Below, in pieces: positions 46,740-56,404 of a stretch of 64,000 nucleotides of DNA; the stretch's first letter is position 1; every line of letters begins with the position of its first letter. The position numbers and the translations under genes are program-made. The notes beneath the pieces were generated by a model. It saw nothing but the letters and a program-made list of their open reading frames with translations, did not search any database and had not been told where the DNA came from. The DNA lies in NCBI RefSeq assembly GCF_900637295.1, contig NZ_LR134363.1, forward strand, positions 2,418,001-2,482,000, in the 5' to 3' direction. The stretch is from Actinomyces slackii. GTDB lineage: Bacteria; Actinomycetota; Actinomycetes; Actinomycetales; Actinomycetaceae.

Positions 46740-48752
46740 ATGAGCACCACCGCCCCCTTCGGCACCTGGAACTCGCCCATCACGCCGGGAACCATCACCA
46801 CCAGGACGGTGCGCCTGTCCCAGGTGCGGGTCGACGCGGGGGATACCTACTGGGTGGAGCAGCGCGCCTCCCAGGCGGGGCGCAACGTGCTGCTGCGCCG
46901 CGACGGCGATGGCCAGATCGGCGAGGTCCTGCCCCTGACCCCGGCCGATGAGCTGGTGGATGTGCGCACCAGGGTTCATGAGTACGGCGGGCGCGCCTAC
47001 GCGGTGGACGGGGGCATCATCGTGGTCTCCCATGCCGGGGACGGGCGCCTCTACCGCTACGACGTGGCCCACCGCCTGCGGGGCCTGGTCCCGCTGACGA
47101 TCTACGGGGAGGTGCGCCACGGGGACCTGGAGATCGACACCGCCCGGGGACTGGTCTACGCGGTGCGCGAGGACCACCGCGGCCCGGGCGAGGCCGTCAA
47201 CTCCCTGGTGGCCATCCCCCTGGACGGCTCGGCCGCCCGGGACGACGACGCCGTGCGCACCGTGGTCTCCGGCACCGACTTCGTCGTGGCCCCCACGCTG
47301 TCACCCGATTCGGAGCACCTGGCCTGGATCACATGGGACCACCCCAGCATGCCCTGGGACAACGCCCGCCTGCACGTCGGGGATCTGCTGCCCGATGGCA
47401 CCATCGGCGAGCAGACCGTGCTCGACGGCGGCTCCGGCCACTCGGTGGCCGAGCCCCGCTGGACCGAGGAGTGCGAGCTGGTCCACGGGTCGAACTCCTC
47501 GGGCTTCTGGAACCTGTACCGCACCGAGGGCTTCCCCCGGCGCGGCACCAACCGCGAGGGCTGGACCGGTGATCTGCGCACCCGCGCCCTGCACCCGGCC
47601 GAGGCCACCTTCACCTACCCGGCATGGCAGCTGGGCCCCCACTCCTTCGACATCCTCGACGGCGAGCGGATCATCGCCACCTGGTCGCGCAACGCCGTCG
47701 CCCACCTGGGCACCCTGCGCCTGTCGAACGGGGAGCTCGAGGAGTGGAACGTGGGGTGGCAGCCCATCGGCAACGTGGCCTCCTCATCGGGCAGGGTGGT
47801 CATGCTGGCCTCCAATGAGCTCGCCCTGCCCAGCATCGTGGAGGTCAAGAACGGCGCCGTGACGGTGCTGCGCGACTCCGGGGAGTTCGAGCCCGAGTCC
47901 ATCGGCGTGGCCTTCCCCGAGCCCGTCTCCTGGCCGACCAGCGACGGCGCCACCGCTCACGGCTTCTACTACCCCCCGACCTCTGCCGACCACCGGGCCC
48001 CCGAGGGGGAGCTGCCGCCGCTGATCGTCAATGTCCACGGGGGTCCCACCGCCACCGCGGTTCCCGGCTACGACCTGCGTATCCAGTTCTGGACCAGCCG
48101 CGGCTTCGGCTACCTGGACGTCAACTATCGGGGCTCCATGGGCTACGGCACGGGCTACCGCAAAGCCCTGGAGGGCCAGTGGGGCGTCTACGACGTCGAT
48201 GACTGCATCGCCGGCGCGCGCCATCTCATCGAGGCCGGCCTGGTCGATCCGGCTCGCATCGCCATTCGGGGCGCCTCCGCGGGCGGCTTCACGGTTCTCA
48301 GCGCCATCGCGCGCACCGATGTGTTCTCCGCGGCGGCCTCCTGCTTCGGGATCGCGGACCTGAGCCTGCTGGCGCGCACGACGCACAAGTTCGAGTCGCA
48401 CTACATCGGCCAGCTGCTGGGCACCGAGGACCCGAACGACCCGCTCATGGCCGAGCGCAGCCCCATCAACCAGGTCGAGGCCATCACCACTCCCCTGCTG
48501 CTGCTCCAGGGCTCGGAGGACCCGATCGTCCCCGCCGAGCAGGCCACCCTCATGTACGAGGCCCTGCGGGCCAAGGGCTCGCCGGTCGCCCTGGAGATCT
48601 TCCACGGGGAGGGCCACGGCTTCCGCCTGGCCGCCAGCATCCGGCGCCACTACGAGACCGAGCTGAGCTTCTTCCGCCAGGTGTGGGGCATCGAGTCCGT
48701 GGCTGAGGACGGCCGGGCCATCACCGTGGAGAACCTCCACCAGGGGCGGTGA
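46740..48752 (+). CDS. S9-family prolyl oligopeptidase-like peptidase
   Basis: A 670-residue serine peptidase. An N-terminal beta-propeller of about 400 residues (repeats such as VHEYGGRAYAVDGG and PTLSPDSEHLAWITWDH) precedes an alpha/beta hydrolase domain: PPLIVNVHGGPT, LDVNYRGSMGYG, nucleophile RGASAGGFTVL, acid QGSEDPIVP and base GEGHGFR. No signal peptide is seen, so it is probably cytoplasmic and cleaves short peptides. The ATG at 46740 has GGAGGA 4 nt upstream. A very long frame extends upstream to 44268, but it is antisense to dxs and not coding. Confidence 0.9.
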   Translation: MSTTAPFGTWNSPITPGTITTRTVRLSQVRVDAGDTYWVEQRASQAGRNVLLRRDGDGQIGEVLPLTPADELVDVRTRVHEYGGRAYAVDGGIIVVSHAGDGRLYRYDVAHRLRGLVPLTIYGEVRHGDLEIDTARGLVYAVREDHRGPGEAVNSLVAIPLDGSAARDDDAVRTVVSGTDFVVAPTLSPDSEHLAWITWDHPSMPWDNARLHVGDLLPDGTIGEQTVLDGGSGHSVAEPRWTEECELVHGSNSSGFWNLYRTEGFPRRGTNREGWTGDLRTRALHPAEATFTYPAWQLGPHSFDILDGERIIATWSRNAVAHLGTLRLSNGELEEWNVGWQPIGNVASSSGRVVMLASNELALPSIVEVKNGAVTVLRDSGEFEPESIGVAFPEPVSWPTSDGATAHGFYYPPTSADHRAPEGELPPLIVNVHGGPTATAVPGYDLRIQFWTSRGFGYLDVNYRGSMGYGTGYRKALEGQWGVYDVDDCIAGARHLIEAGLVDPARIAIRGASAGGFTVLSAIARTDVFSAAASCFGIADLSLLARTTHKFESHYIGQLLGTEDPNDPLMAERSPINQVEAITTPLLLLQGSEDPIVPAEQATLMYEALRAKGSPVALEIFHGEGHGFRLAASIRRHYETELSFFRQVWGIESVAEDGRAITVENLHQGR

Positions 48753-48873
48753 GGGGGCCCGTCCCCGCATCCACTGCCAGGGCTGCCGCCGTCTCACCGG
48801 CGCCGCGCCTCAGCGCGATCCCTGCGGTGGGGGCGCGGCACCGCCTGACCTCACCGCGTCGCCTCACCTGGCG

Positions 48874-49440
48874 TCACTGCTCAGTATCGGGCTGCGCGCC
48901 GCCGGCCGCCCCGTCCTGGCCATCCTGGTCGCGCGGCTCGGCCGAGCGCGCTGCGCGCGCCCGCTCGCTCAGGGAGTCGGACAGCTCGGTGATCCTCTCG
49001 GCATTGACCACGATGCGCCGCGGGTCGGACATCCACATCCACACCGCCGCCACGACCGGCGCGATCAGCGGCAGGTAGGCCAGGCGCGCCCCGCCGTGCG
49101 CCCAGGCCGATCCCTCCAGGTAGGGCACGGGGCTGGACAGGCTGAGGGCGCCGATGAGCACCGCCATGGTGGCCAGGGCCGCCAGGCTCATCCAGCCGAT
49201 ATTGCGCATCCGCCGCCCGTTGTGGGCCACGCACACGGCCAGCAGGAGGTAGAGCAGGCCGCCCAGGATGTTGAAGGCCTCGACCACGGGGGCGGTGTGG
49301 GGGGCCCGCACCAGGGCCACGACCGCGGGCAGGAGGATCACCAGTCCGAGGCCGGCGAAGAGCACCACGAGGAGCCGTCCCGCGCCGTAGGCGGGACGGC
49401 GCGTGTCCTGCACCTCGCGCGCGGGGAGGCGCTCGTCCAT
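48874..49440 (-). CDS. Hypothetical membrane protein with four helices
   Basis: A 188-residue protein I do not recognise. Four hydrophobic segments are seen (LLVVLFAGLGLVILLPAVVA, ILGGLLYLLLAVCVA, WMSLAALATMAVLIGAL, YLPLIAPVVAAVWMW), followed by a soluble C-terminal tail of about 50 residues that is charged and ends acidic. RBS AAAGGA lies 8 nt before the ATG. It is divergent from the aminopeptidase gene and convergent with the S9 peptidase gene. Confidence 0.7.
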   Translation of the reverse strand: MDERLPAREVQDTRRPAYGAGRLLVVLFAGLGLVILLPAVVALVRAPHTAPVVEAFNILGGLLYLLLAVCVAHNGRRMRNIGWMSLAALATMAVLIGALSLSSPVPYLEGSAWAHGGARLAYLPLIAPVVAAVWMWMSDPRRIVVNAERITELSDSLSERARAARSAEPRDQDGQDGAAGGAQPDTEQ

Positions 49441-49550
49441 ACGCGATTCCTTTCCGGGAATCAGGTGTGAGCATCAGGGCCCGCTGATCACACGCTGGGC
49501 ACCGTCCGGCACGCAGGAGCGGGCTCTCCCGGTGCCGGCGCCCACGACGC

Positions 49551-49556
49551 TACCAT
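49551..49556 (+). promoter_or_regulatory. Candidate -10 element of pepA, leaderless
   Basis: TACCAT fits TAnnnT and ends 7 nt before the GTG at 49564. No ribosome binding site is present. Confidence 0.5.
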
Positions 49557-49563
49557 TCCAGGT

Positions 49564-51153
49564 GTGAGCACTATCGAGTTGTCTCAATCCGTTCCCACGA
49601 CCAGCGATGATGCGCCCGCCCCCCAGACCCTGGTCCTGGCAGCAGTGCCCGACGGTGAGGCCAGGGGCGTTGAGCTCCTGGTGGAGGGCGCCGCCGAGAC
49701 CGGCGTGGACACCCGCGCCCTGGCCGCGCTCCTGCCCGATCTGGGATTCAAGGCCGAGCAGGACGCGGTGGCCAGGGTTCCCGCCGGCGCGGTCAGCGAT
49801 GCCGAGTACTGCGGGCCGCCGGTGCTGGTGGTCGTGGGCCTGGGCAAGGCCTGGGCCGCGGCCGATCCCACCAAGGCGGGCACGGTCGACGATGAGGCCG
49901 CCCTGGGCGCCGACCGCCCGGGCCTGCTGCGCCGAGCCGCGGGCCGCGCGGCACGGGCGCTGGCCGGCACGACGTGGGCGGCCATGGCCCTGCCCACCCC
50001 CAGCGACTCCGAGCTGCGCAGCGTGATCGAGGGGGCTGCCCTGGGGGCCTACTCCTGGTCGGGGCGCTCGACCGGCCCCGACCAGGGGTCCTCGCAGGCC
50101 GACACCGAGGCGCTGGAGCGCATCACCGTGGTCTCGCCGCTGGCCGACGCCGGCCAGGAGGCCCTGGCCGGCGCCAGGGCACTGGCCAGGGCCACCGCAC
50201 TGGCCCGTGACCTGGTCAATGAGCCGCCCAATCGCCTGACTCCCCCGGTCTTCGCCGAGCGCGCCGAGGAGCTGGCCGCCCAGGCCGGCCTGGATGTCAC
50301 GGTCTGGGACGATGAGGCCCTGGCTGAGCAGGGCTGCGGCGGGATCATCGGGGTCGGCCAGGGATCGGTCAACGGGCCGAGGCTGGTGCGCCTGGAGTGG
50401 GCGCCTGAGGACCCGGCCGCGCATGTCGCCCTGGTCGGCAAGGGGATCACCTTCGACTCGGGGGGCCTGTCCCTCAAGCCCGCGGCCTCCATGCCGGAGA
50501 TGAAGTCGGATATGGCCGGTGCTGCCGCGGTCCTGGGGACGGTCATGGCCGCCGCCCAGCTCGAGCTGGGGGTACGGGTGACGGCATGGCTCGCCCTGGC
50601 CGAGAACATGCCCTCGGGCGGGGCTCAGCGCCCCAGCGACATCGTCACCATGCGCTCGGGCACCACCGTGGAGATCACCAACACCGACGCCGAGGGCCGC
50701 CTGGTCATGGCCGATGCCCTGGCCACCGCCGTGGCCGAGGAGCCCGACGCCGTCGTGGACGTCGCCACTCTCACCGGCGCCCAGCTCATCGCCCTGGGAG
50801 AGCGCGTCGCCGGGGTGATGGGCACCCCGATGCTGCGCGAGGAGCTGGTCGCCGCCGCCCAGCGCTCGGGCGAGGCCCTGTGGCCCATGCCCCTGCCGGC
50901 GTCGCTGCGCGAGGGCCTGGACTCCCCCTTCGCCGATCTGCGCAATGCGAATATGTCCAGCCGATTCGGCGGGATGCTCTCGGCGGGCCTGTTCCTGCGG
51001 GAGTTCGTGGGCCGCACGCCCTGGGCGCATCTGGATGTGGCCGGACCGGCCTACAACGACAAGGCGCCCTGGGGCCTGACCCCCACGGGCGGCACCGGCA
51101 TGGGGGTGGCCACGCTCGTGGAGTGGCTCCGCTCCCAGGCCCAGCCCCACTGA
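49564..51153 (+). CDS. pepA: Leucyl aminopeptidase (M17)
   Basis: A 529-residue cytosolic aminopeptidase with two metal ions. The C-terminal catalytic domain carries LVGKGITFDSGGLSLKP, MKSDMAGAAAVLG, the M17 signature NTDAEGRLVMADAL, and DVATLTGAQLIALG. The N-terminal 180 residues form the variable macro-like domain (VVVGLGKAW). The start is GTG at 49564 with a -10-like box 7 nt upstream, so it may be leaderless. lpd follows after 229 bp. Confidence 0.94.
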   Translation: MSTIELSQSVPTTSDDAPAPQTLVLAAVPDGEARGVELLVEGAAETGVDTRALAALLPDLGFKAEQDAVARVPAGAVSDAEYCGPPVLVVVGLGKAWAAADPTKAGTVDDEAALGADRPGLLRRAAGRAARALAGTTWAAMALPTPSDSELRSVIEGAALGAYSWSGRSTGPDQGSSQADTEALERITVVSPLADAGQEALAGARALARATALARDLVNEPPNRLTPPVFAERAEELAAQAGLDVTVWDDEALAEQGCGGIIGVGQGSVNGPRLVRLEWAPEDPAAHVALVGKGITFDSGGLSLKPAASMPEMKSDMAGAAAVLGTVMAAAQLELGVRVTAWLALAENMPSGGAQRPSDIVTMRSGTTVEITNTDAEGRLVMADALATAVAEEPDAVVDVATLTGAQLIALGERVAGVMGTPMLREELVAAAQRSGEALWPMPLPASLREGLDSPFADLRNANMSSRFGGMLSAGLFLREFVGRTPWAHLDVAGPAYNDKAPWGLTPTGGTGMGVATLVEWLRSQAQPH

Positions 51154-51382
51154 GGGCCGGCCCAGGGCTGGTCGCAGGGCTGGTCGCATGGCGGCCCGGC
51201 CGACCCCGGGCCCATGGGAGCGGCAACCTCCAGAAGAAATCAGTGACCGGTCTCATGCCGTTTTCAGGACCCTGGTCCCGTTCAGCACCGGTTTCGGGTC
51301 ATGGAGATCGGGATGGGGTGACACAATGGCCCTCGTGCCGAGCCCCCACAAGGGCGCTAGGACCGAAACGAGGAGTGGATTC

Positions 51383-52756
51383 GTGACACAGACCGTCTAC
51401 GACATGGTCATTCTGGGCGCTGGATCGGGCGGCTACGCCGCCGCCCTGCGCGGGGCCCAACTGGGACTCACGGTCGCCCTGATCGAGGCTGACAAGGTCG
51501 GCGGAACCTGCCTGCACCGGGGCTGCGTGCCCACCAAGGCCGTCCTTCACGCCGCCGAGACCGCCGAGGCGGTCCGCGAGGCCGGCGCCCTGGGCATCCG
51601 GGCCTCCTTCGAGGGCGTGGACATGGCCGGGGTCCAGGAGTACAAGAACGGCGTCGTGACCAGGATGTACAAGGGCCTGACGGGACTGGTCTCCTCGCGC
51701 GGCATCGACCTCATCCAGGGCTGGGGCCGCCTGGTGGCCAACAACGCCGTCGAGGTCGACGGCCGCCGCATCGAGGGCAGGAACATCGTCCTGGCCTCGG
51801 GGTCGGTCTCCAAGACCATCGGCCAGGAGATCTCCGGCGGGGTGCTGACCTCCGAGGAGGCCCTGGAGCTGGACCGCGTGCCGGCCTCAGGGGTGATCCT
51901 GGGCGGCGGCGTCATCGGCGTGGAGTTCGCCTCGGCCTGGGCCTCCATGGGCAGCCAAGTCACCATCATCGAGGGCCTGCCCCATCTGGTCCCCAATGAG
52001 GATGAGGCCATCTCCAAGCAGCTGGAGCGAGCCTTCCGCAAGCGCAAGATCGCCTTCCACACCTCCACCATGTTCGAGTCGGTCGAGCGCCACGACGGCG
52101 GGGTCACCGTTCGCACCGCCGACGGCAAGACCCACGAGGCCGAGGTCATGCTCATCGCCGTCGGGCGCGGCCCGGCCACCCAGAACCTGGGCTATGAGGA
52201 GGTCGGGGTGGCGATGGACCGCGGCTTCGTCCTGGCCGATGAGTACGGCCGCACCAATATCGAGGGCGTGTGGGCCGTGGGGGACATCGTCCCGGGCGTC
52301 CAGCTGGCCCACCGCGGATTCGCCCAGGGCATCGTCGTGGCCGAGAAGATCGCCGGCCAGGACCCGGCCCCGGTCGACGACGTCCTGGTGCCCAAGGTGA
52401 CCTTCTGCGAGCCGGAGATCGCCTCCGTTGGCCTGTCCGAGGCCAAGGCGGTTGAGATCCATGGCCGGGAGGCCGTGACCACCTCGGAGTTCAACGTGGC
52501 CGGGAACGCCAAGAGCCAGATCCTGGGCACCCAGGGCTTCGTCAAGCTCGTCTCCCTCAAGGACGGCCCCATCATCGGCTTCCACGCCATCGGGACCCGG
52601 ATGGGCGAGCAGATCGGCGAGGGCCAGCTCATCGTCTCCTGGGAGGCCGACGCCCATGACGTCGCCTCCCTGGTCCACGCCCACCCCACCCAGAACGAGA
52701 CCCTCGGTGAGGCTGCCATGGCCCTTGCCGGCAAGCCTCTGCACAACCACGGCTGA
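51383..52756 (+). CDS. lpd: Dihydrolipoyl dehydrogenase (E3)
   Basis: A 457-residue flavoprotein that reoxidises dihydrolipoyl groups of 2-oxoacid dehydrogenases with NAD+. FAD-binding VILGAGSGGYAAALRGAQLG, redox disulfide GGTCLHRGCVPTK, NAD-binding GGGVIGVEFASAWA, GVWAVGDIVPG and the C-terminal His-Glu in HAHPTQNETLGEA are all present. GTG at 51383 has GAGGAG ending 8 nt upstream. The E2 gene follows after 30 nt. The 51154-51382 gap holds no gene. Confidence 0.95.
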   Translation: MTQTVYDMVILGAGSGGYAAALRGAQLGLTVALIEADKVGGTCLHRGCVPTKAVLHAAETAEAVREAGALGIRASFEGVDMAGVQEYKNGVVTRMYKGLTGLVSSRGIDLIQGWGRLVANNAVEVDGRRIEGRNIVLASGSVSKTIGQEISGGVLTSEEALELDRVPASGVILGGGVIGVEFASAWASMGSQVTIIEGLPHLVPNEDEAISKQLERAFRKRKIAFHTSTMFESVERHDGGVTVRTADGKTHEAEVMLIAVGRGPATQNLGYEEVGVAMDRGFVLADEYGRTNIEGVWAVGDIVPGVQLAHRGFAQGIVVAEKIAGQDPAPVDDVLVPKVTFCEPEIASVGLSEAKAVEIHGREAVTTSEFNVAGNAKSQILGTQGFVKLVSLKDGPIIGFHAIGTRMGEQIGEGQLIVSWEADAHDVASLVHAHPTQNETLGEAAMALAGKPLHNHG

Positions 52757-52786
52757 TCCCAGGATAAGAGAGTTAGGAGGACAGCA

Positions 52787-54520
52787 ATGTCCGAGTCAGT
52801 GAAGATGCCCGCTCTGGGCGAGTCCGTCACCGAGGGGACCGTCTCGTCCTGGCTCAAGGCCGTCGGCGATACCGTCGAGGTCGACGAGCCCCTGCTGGAG
52901 GTGGCCACCGACAAGGTCGACACCGAGGTCCCCTCCCCCGCCGCAGGCGTGATCCTGGAGATCCTCGTGCCCGAGGACGAGACCGTCGAGGTCGGCACCG
53001 TCCTGGCCATCATCGGCGACCCCGCCCAGGCCGACTCCGCCCCCACGGAGCCCGCCCCCGCCGAGCAACCGGCATCCACCGAGCAGCCCGCACAGGACTC
53101 AGCCCCCGCCGCACCCGAGCCCACCCCTGCTCCATCGGCCGAGGCCTCCGGCACCCAGGTGGCCATGCCCGCTCTGGGCGAGTCCGTCACCGAGGGGACC
53201 GTCTCGTCCTGGCTCAAGGCCGTCGGCGATACCGTCGAGGTCGACGAGCCCCTGCTGGAGGTGGCCACCGACAAGGTCGACACCGAGGTCCCCTCCCCCG
53301 CCGCAGGCGTGATCCTGGAGATCCTCGTGCCCGAGGACGAGACCGTCGAGGTCGGCACCGTCCTGGCCATCATCGGCGACCCCGCCCAGGCCGACTCCGC
53401 CCCCACGGAGCCCGCCCCCGCCGAGCAGCCGGCACCCGCCGCCCAGGACGCCCAGGACGCCCAGGACTCAGCCCCCGCCACGCCCGAGCCGGCCGCAGCA
53501 CCGGCCGCAGCGCTGGCCCCCGAGCCGGCCGCTGCGCCGTCGGCCGGGGCCTCCACCGCCTATGTCACGCCGATCGTGCGCAAGCTCGCTCGGGACAGGG
53601 GCGTGGACCTGTCCACGGTGACCGGCACCGGTGTGGGCGGACGCATCCGCAAGCAGGATGTCGAGGCCGCTGCGGAGGCGGCCCGCAAGGCGGCGGAGGC
53701 GGCGCGGGCAGCCGCCGCACCGGCACCCGAGACCCCGGCTGCAGGGCCCTCAGTGCCCGCCGCGCCCGCCGGGGCTGCGGCCAAGCCCGCGGTGGACACC
53801 GAGCTGCGCGGCAAGACCGAGAAGATGAGCCGCCTGCGCCAGGTGATCTCCGAGCGGATGGTCGACTCCCTGCAGACCTCCGCCCAGCTGACCACCGTGG
53901 TCGAGGTCGATGTCACGCGCGTGGCCGCCCTGCGCGCCCGGGCCAAGGACGCCTTCCTGGCGGCCAATGGCACCAAGCTGACCTTCCTGCCCTTCTTCGT
54001 CCAGGCCGCGACCGAGGCCCTCAAGGCCCACCCCAAGGTCAACGCCTCGATCGATGGCAAGCAGGTCACCTACCACGACGTCGAGCATGTGGGCATCGCG
54101 GTGGACACGCCGCGCGGCCTGCTGGTCCCCGTGGTCAAGAACGCCGGCGACCTCAACATCCCCGGCCTGGCCAAGCGCATCAACGACCTGGCGGCCCGCA
54201 CCCGGGACAACAAGGTCAATCCCGATGAGCTCTCCGGCTCGACCTTCACCATCACCAACACCGGCTCGGGCGGCGCCCTGTTCGACACCCCGATCATCAA
54301 CCAGCCCGAGGTCGCGATCCTGGGCCTGGGCGCGATCACCCGCCAGCCGCGCATCATCAAGGATGCCGACGGCGCCGAGGTCATCGCCATCCGCTCGGTG
54401 TGCTACCTGGCCCTGTCCTACGACCACCGCCTGGTGGACGGCGCGGATGCCGCCCGCTACCTGGCCACGGTCAAGAAGCGCCTGGAGGACGCCGACTTCG
54501 CCGGCGAGCTCGGCCTGTGA
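52787..54520 (+). CDS. sucB: 2-Oxoacid dehydrogenase E2 (dihydrolipoamide succinyltransferase-type) with two lipoyl domains
   Basis: A 577-residue acyltransferase. Two lipoyl domains (about residues 4-78 and 124-198) are identical over 87 residues; the lipoylated Lys lies in [17 protein letters not shown]. Pro/Ala-rich linkers separate them. The peripheral-subunit binding domain is [18 protein letters not shown], and the catalytic domain ends with [19 protein letters not shown] (His and Asp of the active site). It could serve the 2-oxoglutarate or the pyruvate dehydrogenase complex; actinobacterial SucB-type E2 proteins have this domain order. RBS AGGAGG lies 6 nt before ATG. lpd is upstream and lipB/lipA are nearby. 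Confidence 0.92.
   Translation: MSESVKMPALGESVTEGTVSSWLKAVGDTVEVDEPLLEVATDKVDTEVPSPAAGVILEILVPEDETVEVGTVLAIIGDPAQADSAPTEPAPAEQPASTEQPAQDSAPAAPEPTPAPSAEASGTQVAMPALGESVTEGTVSSWLKAVGDTVEVDEPLLEVATDKVDTEVPSPAAGVILEILVPEDETVEVGTVLAIIGDPAQADSAPTEPAPAEQPAPAAQDAQDAQDSAPATPEPAAAPAAALAPEPAAAPSAGASTAYVTPIVRKLARDRGVDLSTVTGTGVGGRIRKQDVEAAAEAARKAAEAARAAAAPAPETPAAGPSVPAAPAGAAAKPAVDTELRGKTEKMSRLRQVISERMVDSLQTSAQLTTVVEVDVTRVAALRARAKDAFLAANGTKLTFLPFFVQAATEALKAHPKVNASIDGKQVTYHDVEHVGIAVDTPRGLLVPVVKNAGDLNIPGLAKRINDLAARTRDNKVNPDELSGSTFTITNTGSGGALFDTPIINQPEVAILGLGAITRQPRIIKDADGAEVIAIRSVCYLALSYDHRLVDGADAARYLATVKKRLEDADFAGELGL
52805..53427 (+). repeat. 263-bp perfect direct repeat encoding the two lipoyl domains
   Basis: 52805-53067 and 53165-53427 are identical base for base, offset by 360 nt. 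The identity covers third codon positions, so the copies are either very young or kept alike by gene conversion. Confidence 0.95.
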
Positions 54521-54553
54521 GGCCCTAGCCCCTCGCGCCTGAGGGCATGACGC

Positions 54554-54606
54554 GCCAGTGCGGTGCGCACCACAGGGTTCCCGCCCGCGGTGCGCACCGC
54601 ACTGGC
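54554..54606. terminator. 18-bp perfect inverted repeat between convergent genes
   Basis: Arms 54554-54571 and 54589-54606 pair perfectly (GCCAGTGCGGTGCGCACC and its complement) around a 17-nt loop. It lies between the E2 stop and the 3' end of the convergent kinase-like gene, so it probably ends transcription from both sides. There is no T-run. Confidence 0.65.
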
Positions 54607-54621
54607 ATGCGCGGCGGGTGC

Positions 54622-56286
54622 TCAGTCCACGGCCAGGACCTCGGCCACGCGCCACGGACCGGGCACGAGGATGAGCACGACCTGGCGGGCCTGGAGCACG
54701 GGCACCGTGCGCGTTCCCTGCGGCCCGACCCGCGAGCTGGCCCCCTGCGAGAGGGTCAGGCGCACCGCCCGGGCATTCGGCCAGGCGCCGGCCTGCGGGG
54801 GAAGCGGGACCTCGACGATCTGGCTGACCGAGGTCTCCAGCCCCTCGATGCGCTCACCCGTGGCGGCCAACTCCTCCAGGATGGCCGCGTCGGCGGTGGC
54901 GGCCGGTGAGTCGGGGACGGTGATGGTGGCCAGGGCCTGGGGGTCACCGGCCATCAGCGCCTCATCGCGGGCCCTGGCCAGGGTGGTGACGATGGTGACC
55001 AGGTCCTCCTGGTCCTGACCGGTCCCGGGCGAGCCCTGGGGCGATGGGGCGGCACTGGGGCCCGCGCTCGGCGCCGGGGAGCCGGGCACCGGGGGGCTCG
55101 GCGCTGAGGAGACCGAGGAGCTCGGGGAGGCTGAGAAAGCACTGGCGGTCGGCCGATTGGCGCCGGTGTGGGCGGTGGCCGCCCAGGCGGGCAGGACCTG
55201 GCCGAGGATGTCCCCGGGGTTCCACAGCATCGCGCCGCCGATCAGCGCCAGAGCGGCGCAGGTGACCACGGCCAGGTGCCTGCGGGGCCGCGCCCGGCCC
55301 ATGCGGGGCCGGTCCGCCCGGGGCAGGCCGGAGCGGGCCAGGCGGGATCGGGGCTCGACCATCCGGGTGGGGGTGCGGGCGGCGGCCCTGAGGGACCCGG
55401 CCGCCAGCCGGGCGCCGTCGGGCAGGACGATCGGGCTGGGCTGGGCGAGCTCGGGGGCGCGGGCGGCCAGGTCGCGCGCGCTGGGCCGCTGGTCGGCGCG
55501 CTCCGACATCGCGTCGCCGATGAGCCGCTCCAGGCGGCGGGCCGCTGCGGAGCTGCCGGCGCACTCGCGCAGCAGGGCGGCCAGGGCGTAGACGTCGGAG
55601 GCCGGTGTGGCGGGCCCTCCGGCCAGCCTCTCGGGGGCGGCGCAGGAGGTCGTGCCGGTCTCCATCACCGAGCCGAGAAGGTCGATGAGGACCGGCTGCC
55701 CGGAGACGTCGATGACGACGTTGCCGCTGGAGACATCCCCGTGGATGGATCCGCGCTCATGCATATGGGCCAGCCCTGAGCCCAGCGCGTCCAGGAGCGT
55801 GGCCAACTGGCCGGAGGGCAGGCGCCCGCGCGCGCCGAGGACCACGTCGAGACTCGCCCCCTCGATGAGATCCATGACGACGGCGGCACGGCCCTGCGGC
55901 AGGCAGATGACCTCGCGGATGGGCACCAGGGCGGGGTGGCGCAGGGCGCGCATCCCCGCGATCCGGCGCAGCATGGCCGCCCCGGCCTCGCTCTCGGGGA
56001 TCTCCAGGATGCGCACCACGACATGCCTGCCCTGCGCGTCCAGGGCGCGCAGGGGCGCTCCGGGGCCCAGGCGCCTGGCCAGGGGCGTGCCCACGGCCAG
56101 TCCCGCTGACCTGAGGGCCTGGTGCTCCTGGGCGCTGAGGCCCGCCTCGTCATGCTCCTGCGATCCGGTCCTGGCCCGTCGGGACCGCCTGCTGCGCCCC
56201 GGGCTCCCCGCACCGGGCGGATCAGCCGGGCCAGTGGGCTGGGTGCGGTGCCTGCGGGAGGGCTCTGGGCGCGTCGTCGGGCTCAT
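54622..56286 (-). CDS. Serine/threonine kinase-like membrane protein, partly degenerate
   Basis: A 554-residue protein. A basic start of about 55 residues is followed by a protein-kinase fold (about 60-300): HVVVRILEIPES, RHPALVPIREVICL, AAVVMDLIEG, SIHGDVSSGNVVID, LIDLLGSV, AAPERLAGG and SDVYALAALLRE. The usual VAIK lysine appears to be Arg, HRD is HGD, and DFG is DLL, so activity is doubtful although the catalytic Asp and Asn remain. One membrane helix (about 336-354) leads to an extracellular Ser/Pro-rich stretch and a 150-residue domain. ATG at 56286 has GGAGG 8 nt upstream. It may act as a pseudokinase or sensor. Confidence 0.8.
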   Translation of the reverse strand: MSPTTRPEPSRRHRTQPTGPADPPGAGSPGRSRRSRRARTGSQEHDEAGLSAQEHQALRSAGLAVGTPLARRLGPGAPLRALDAQGRHVVVRILEIPESEAGAAMLRRIAGMRALRHPALVPIREVICLPQGRAAVVMDLIEGASLDVVLGARGRLPSGQLATLLDALGSGLAHMHERGSIHGDVSSGNVVIDVSGQPVLIDLLGSVMETGTTSCAAPERLAGGPATPASDVYALAALLRECAGSSAAARRLERLIGDAMSERADQRPSARDLAARAPELAQPSPIVLPDGARLAAGSLRAAARTPTRMVEPRSRLARSGLPRADRPRMGRARPRRHLAVVTCAALALIGGAMLWNPGDILGQVLPAWAATAHTGANRPTASAFSASPSSSVSSAPSPPVPGSPAPSAGPSAAPSPQGSPGTGQDQEDLVTIVTTLARARDEALMAGDPQALATITVPDSPAATADAAILEELAATGERIEGLETSVSQIVEVPLPPQAGAWPNARAVRLTLSQGASSRVGPQGTRTVPVLQARQVVLILVPGPWRVAEVLAVD

Positions 56287-56335
56287 AGGAGAATCCTCCG
56301 CCCCTCGGCTCCTCCCGTGCCAGCTCTCAGCAGGG

Positions 56336-56347
56336 CCTGTGGATAAC
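56336..56347. promoter_or_regulatory. DnaA-box-like site
   Basis: TGTGGATAA (56338-56346) is the exact complement of the DnaA box TTATCCACA. The 12-mer CCTGTGGATAAC is the same as that at 5404-5415 on the other strand. It lies in the 118-bp gap between the kinase-like gene and lipB. Confidence 0.45.
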
Positions 56348-56392
56348 GTCCGCCCGCGCTCGGCGGCACGCGGTGGCTGGAGTCGGTGGGCG

Positions 56393-56398
56393 TAGGCT
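56393..56398 (+). promoter_or_regulatory. Candidate -10 element of lipB, leaderless
   Basis: TAGGCT fits TAnnnT and ends 6 nt before the GTG at 56405. It is the same hexamer and spacing as for the MBL hydrolase gene. Confidence 0.5.
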
Positions 56399-56404
56399 GG
56401 GCGG

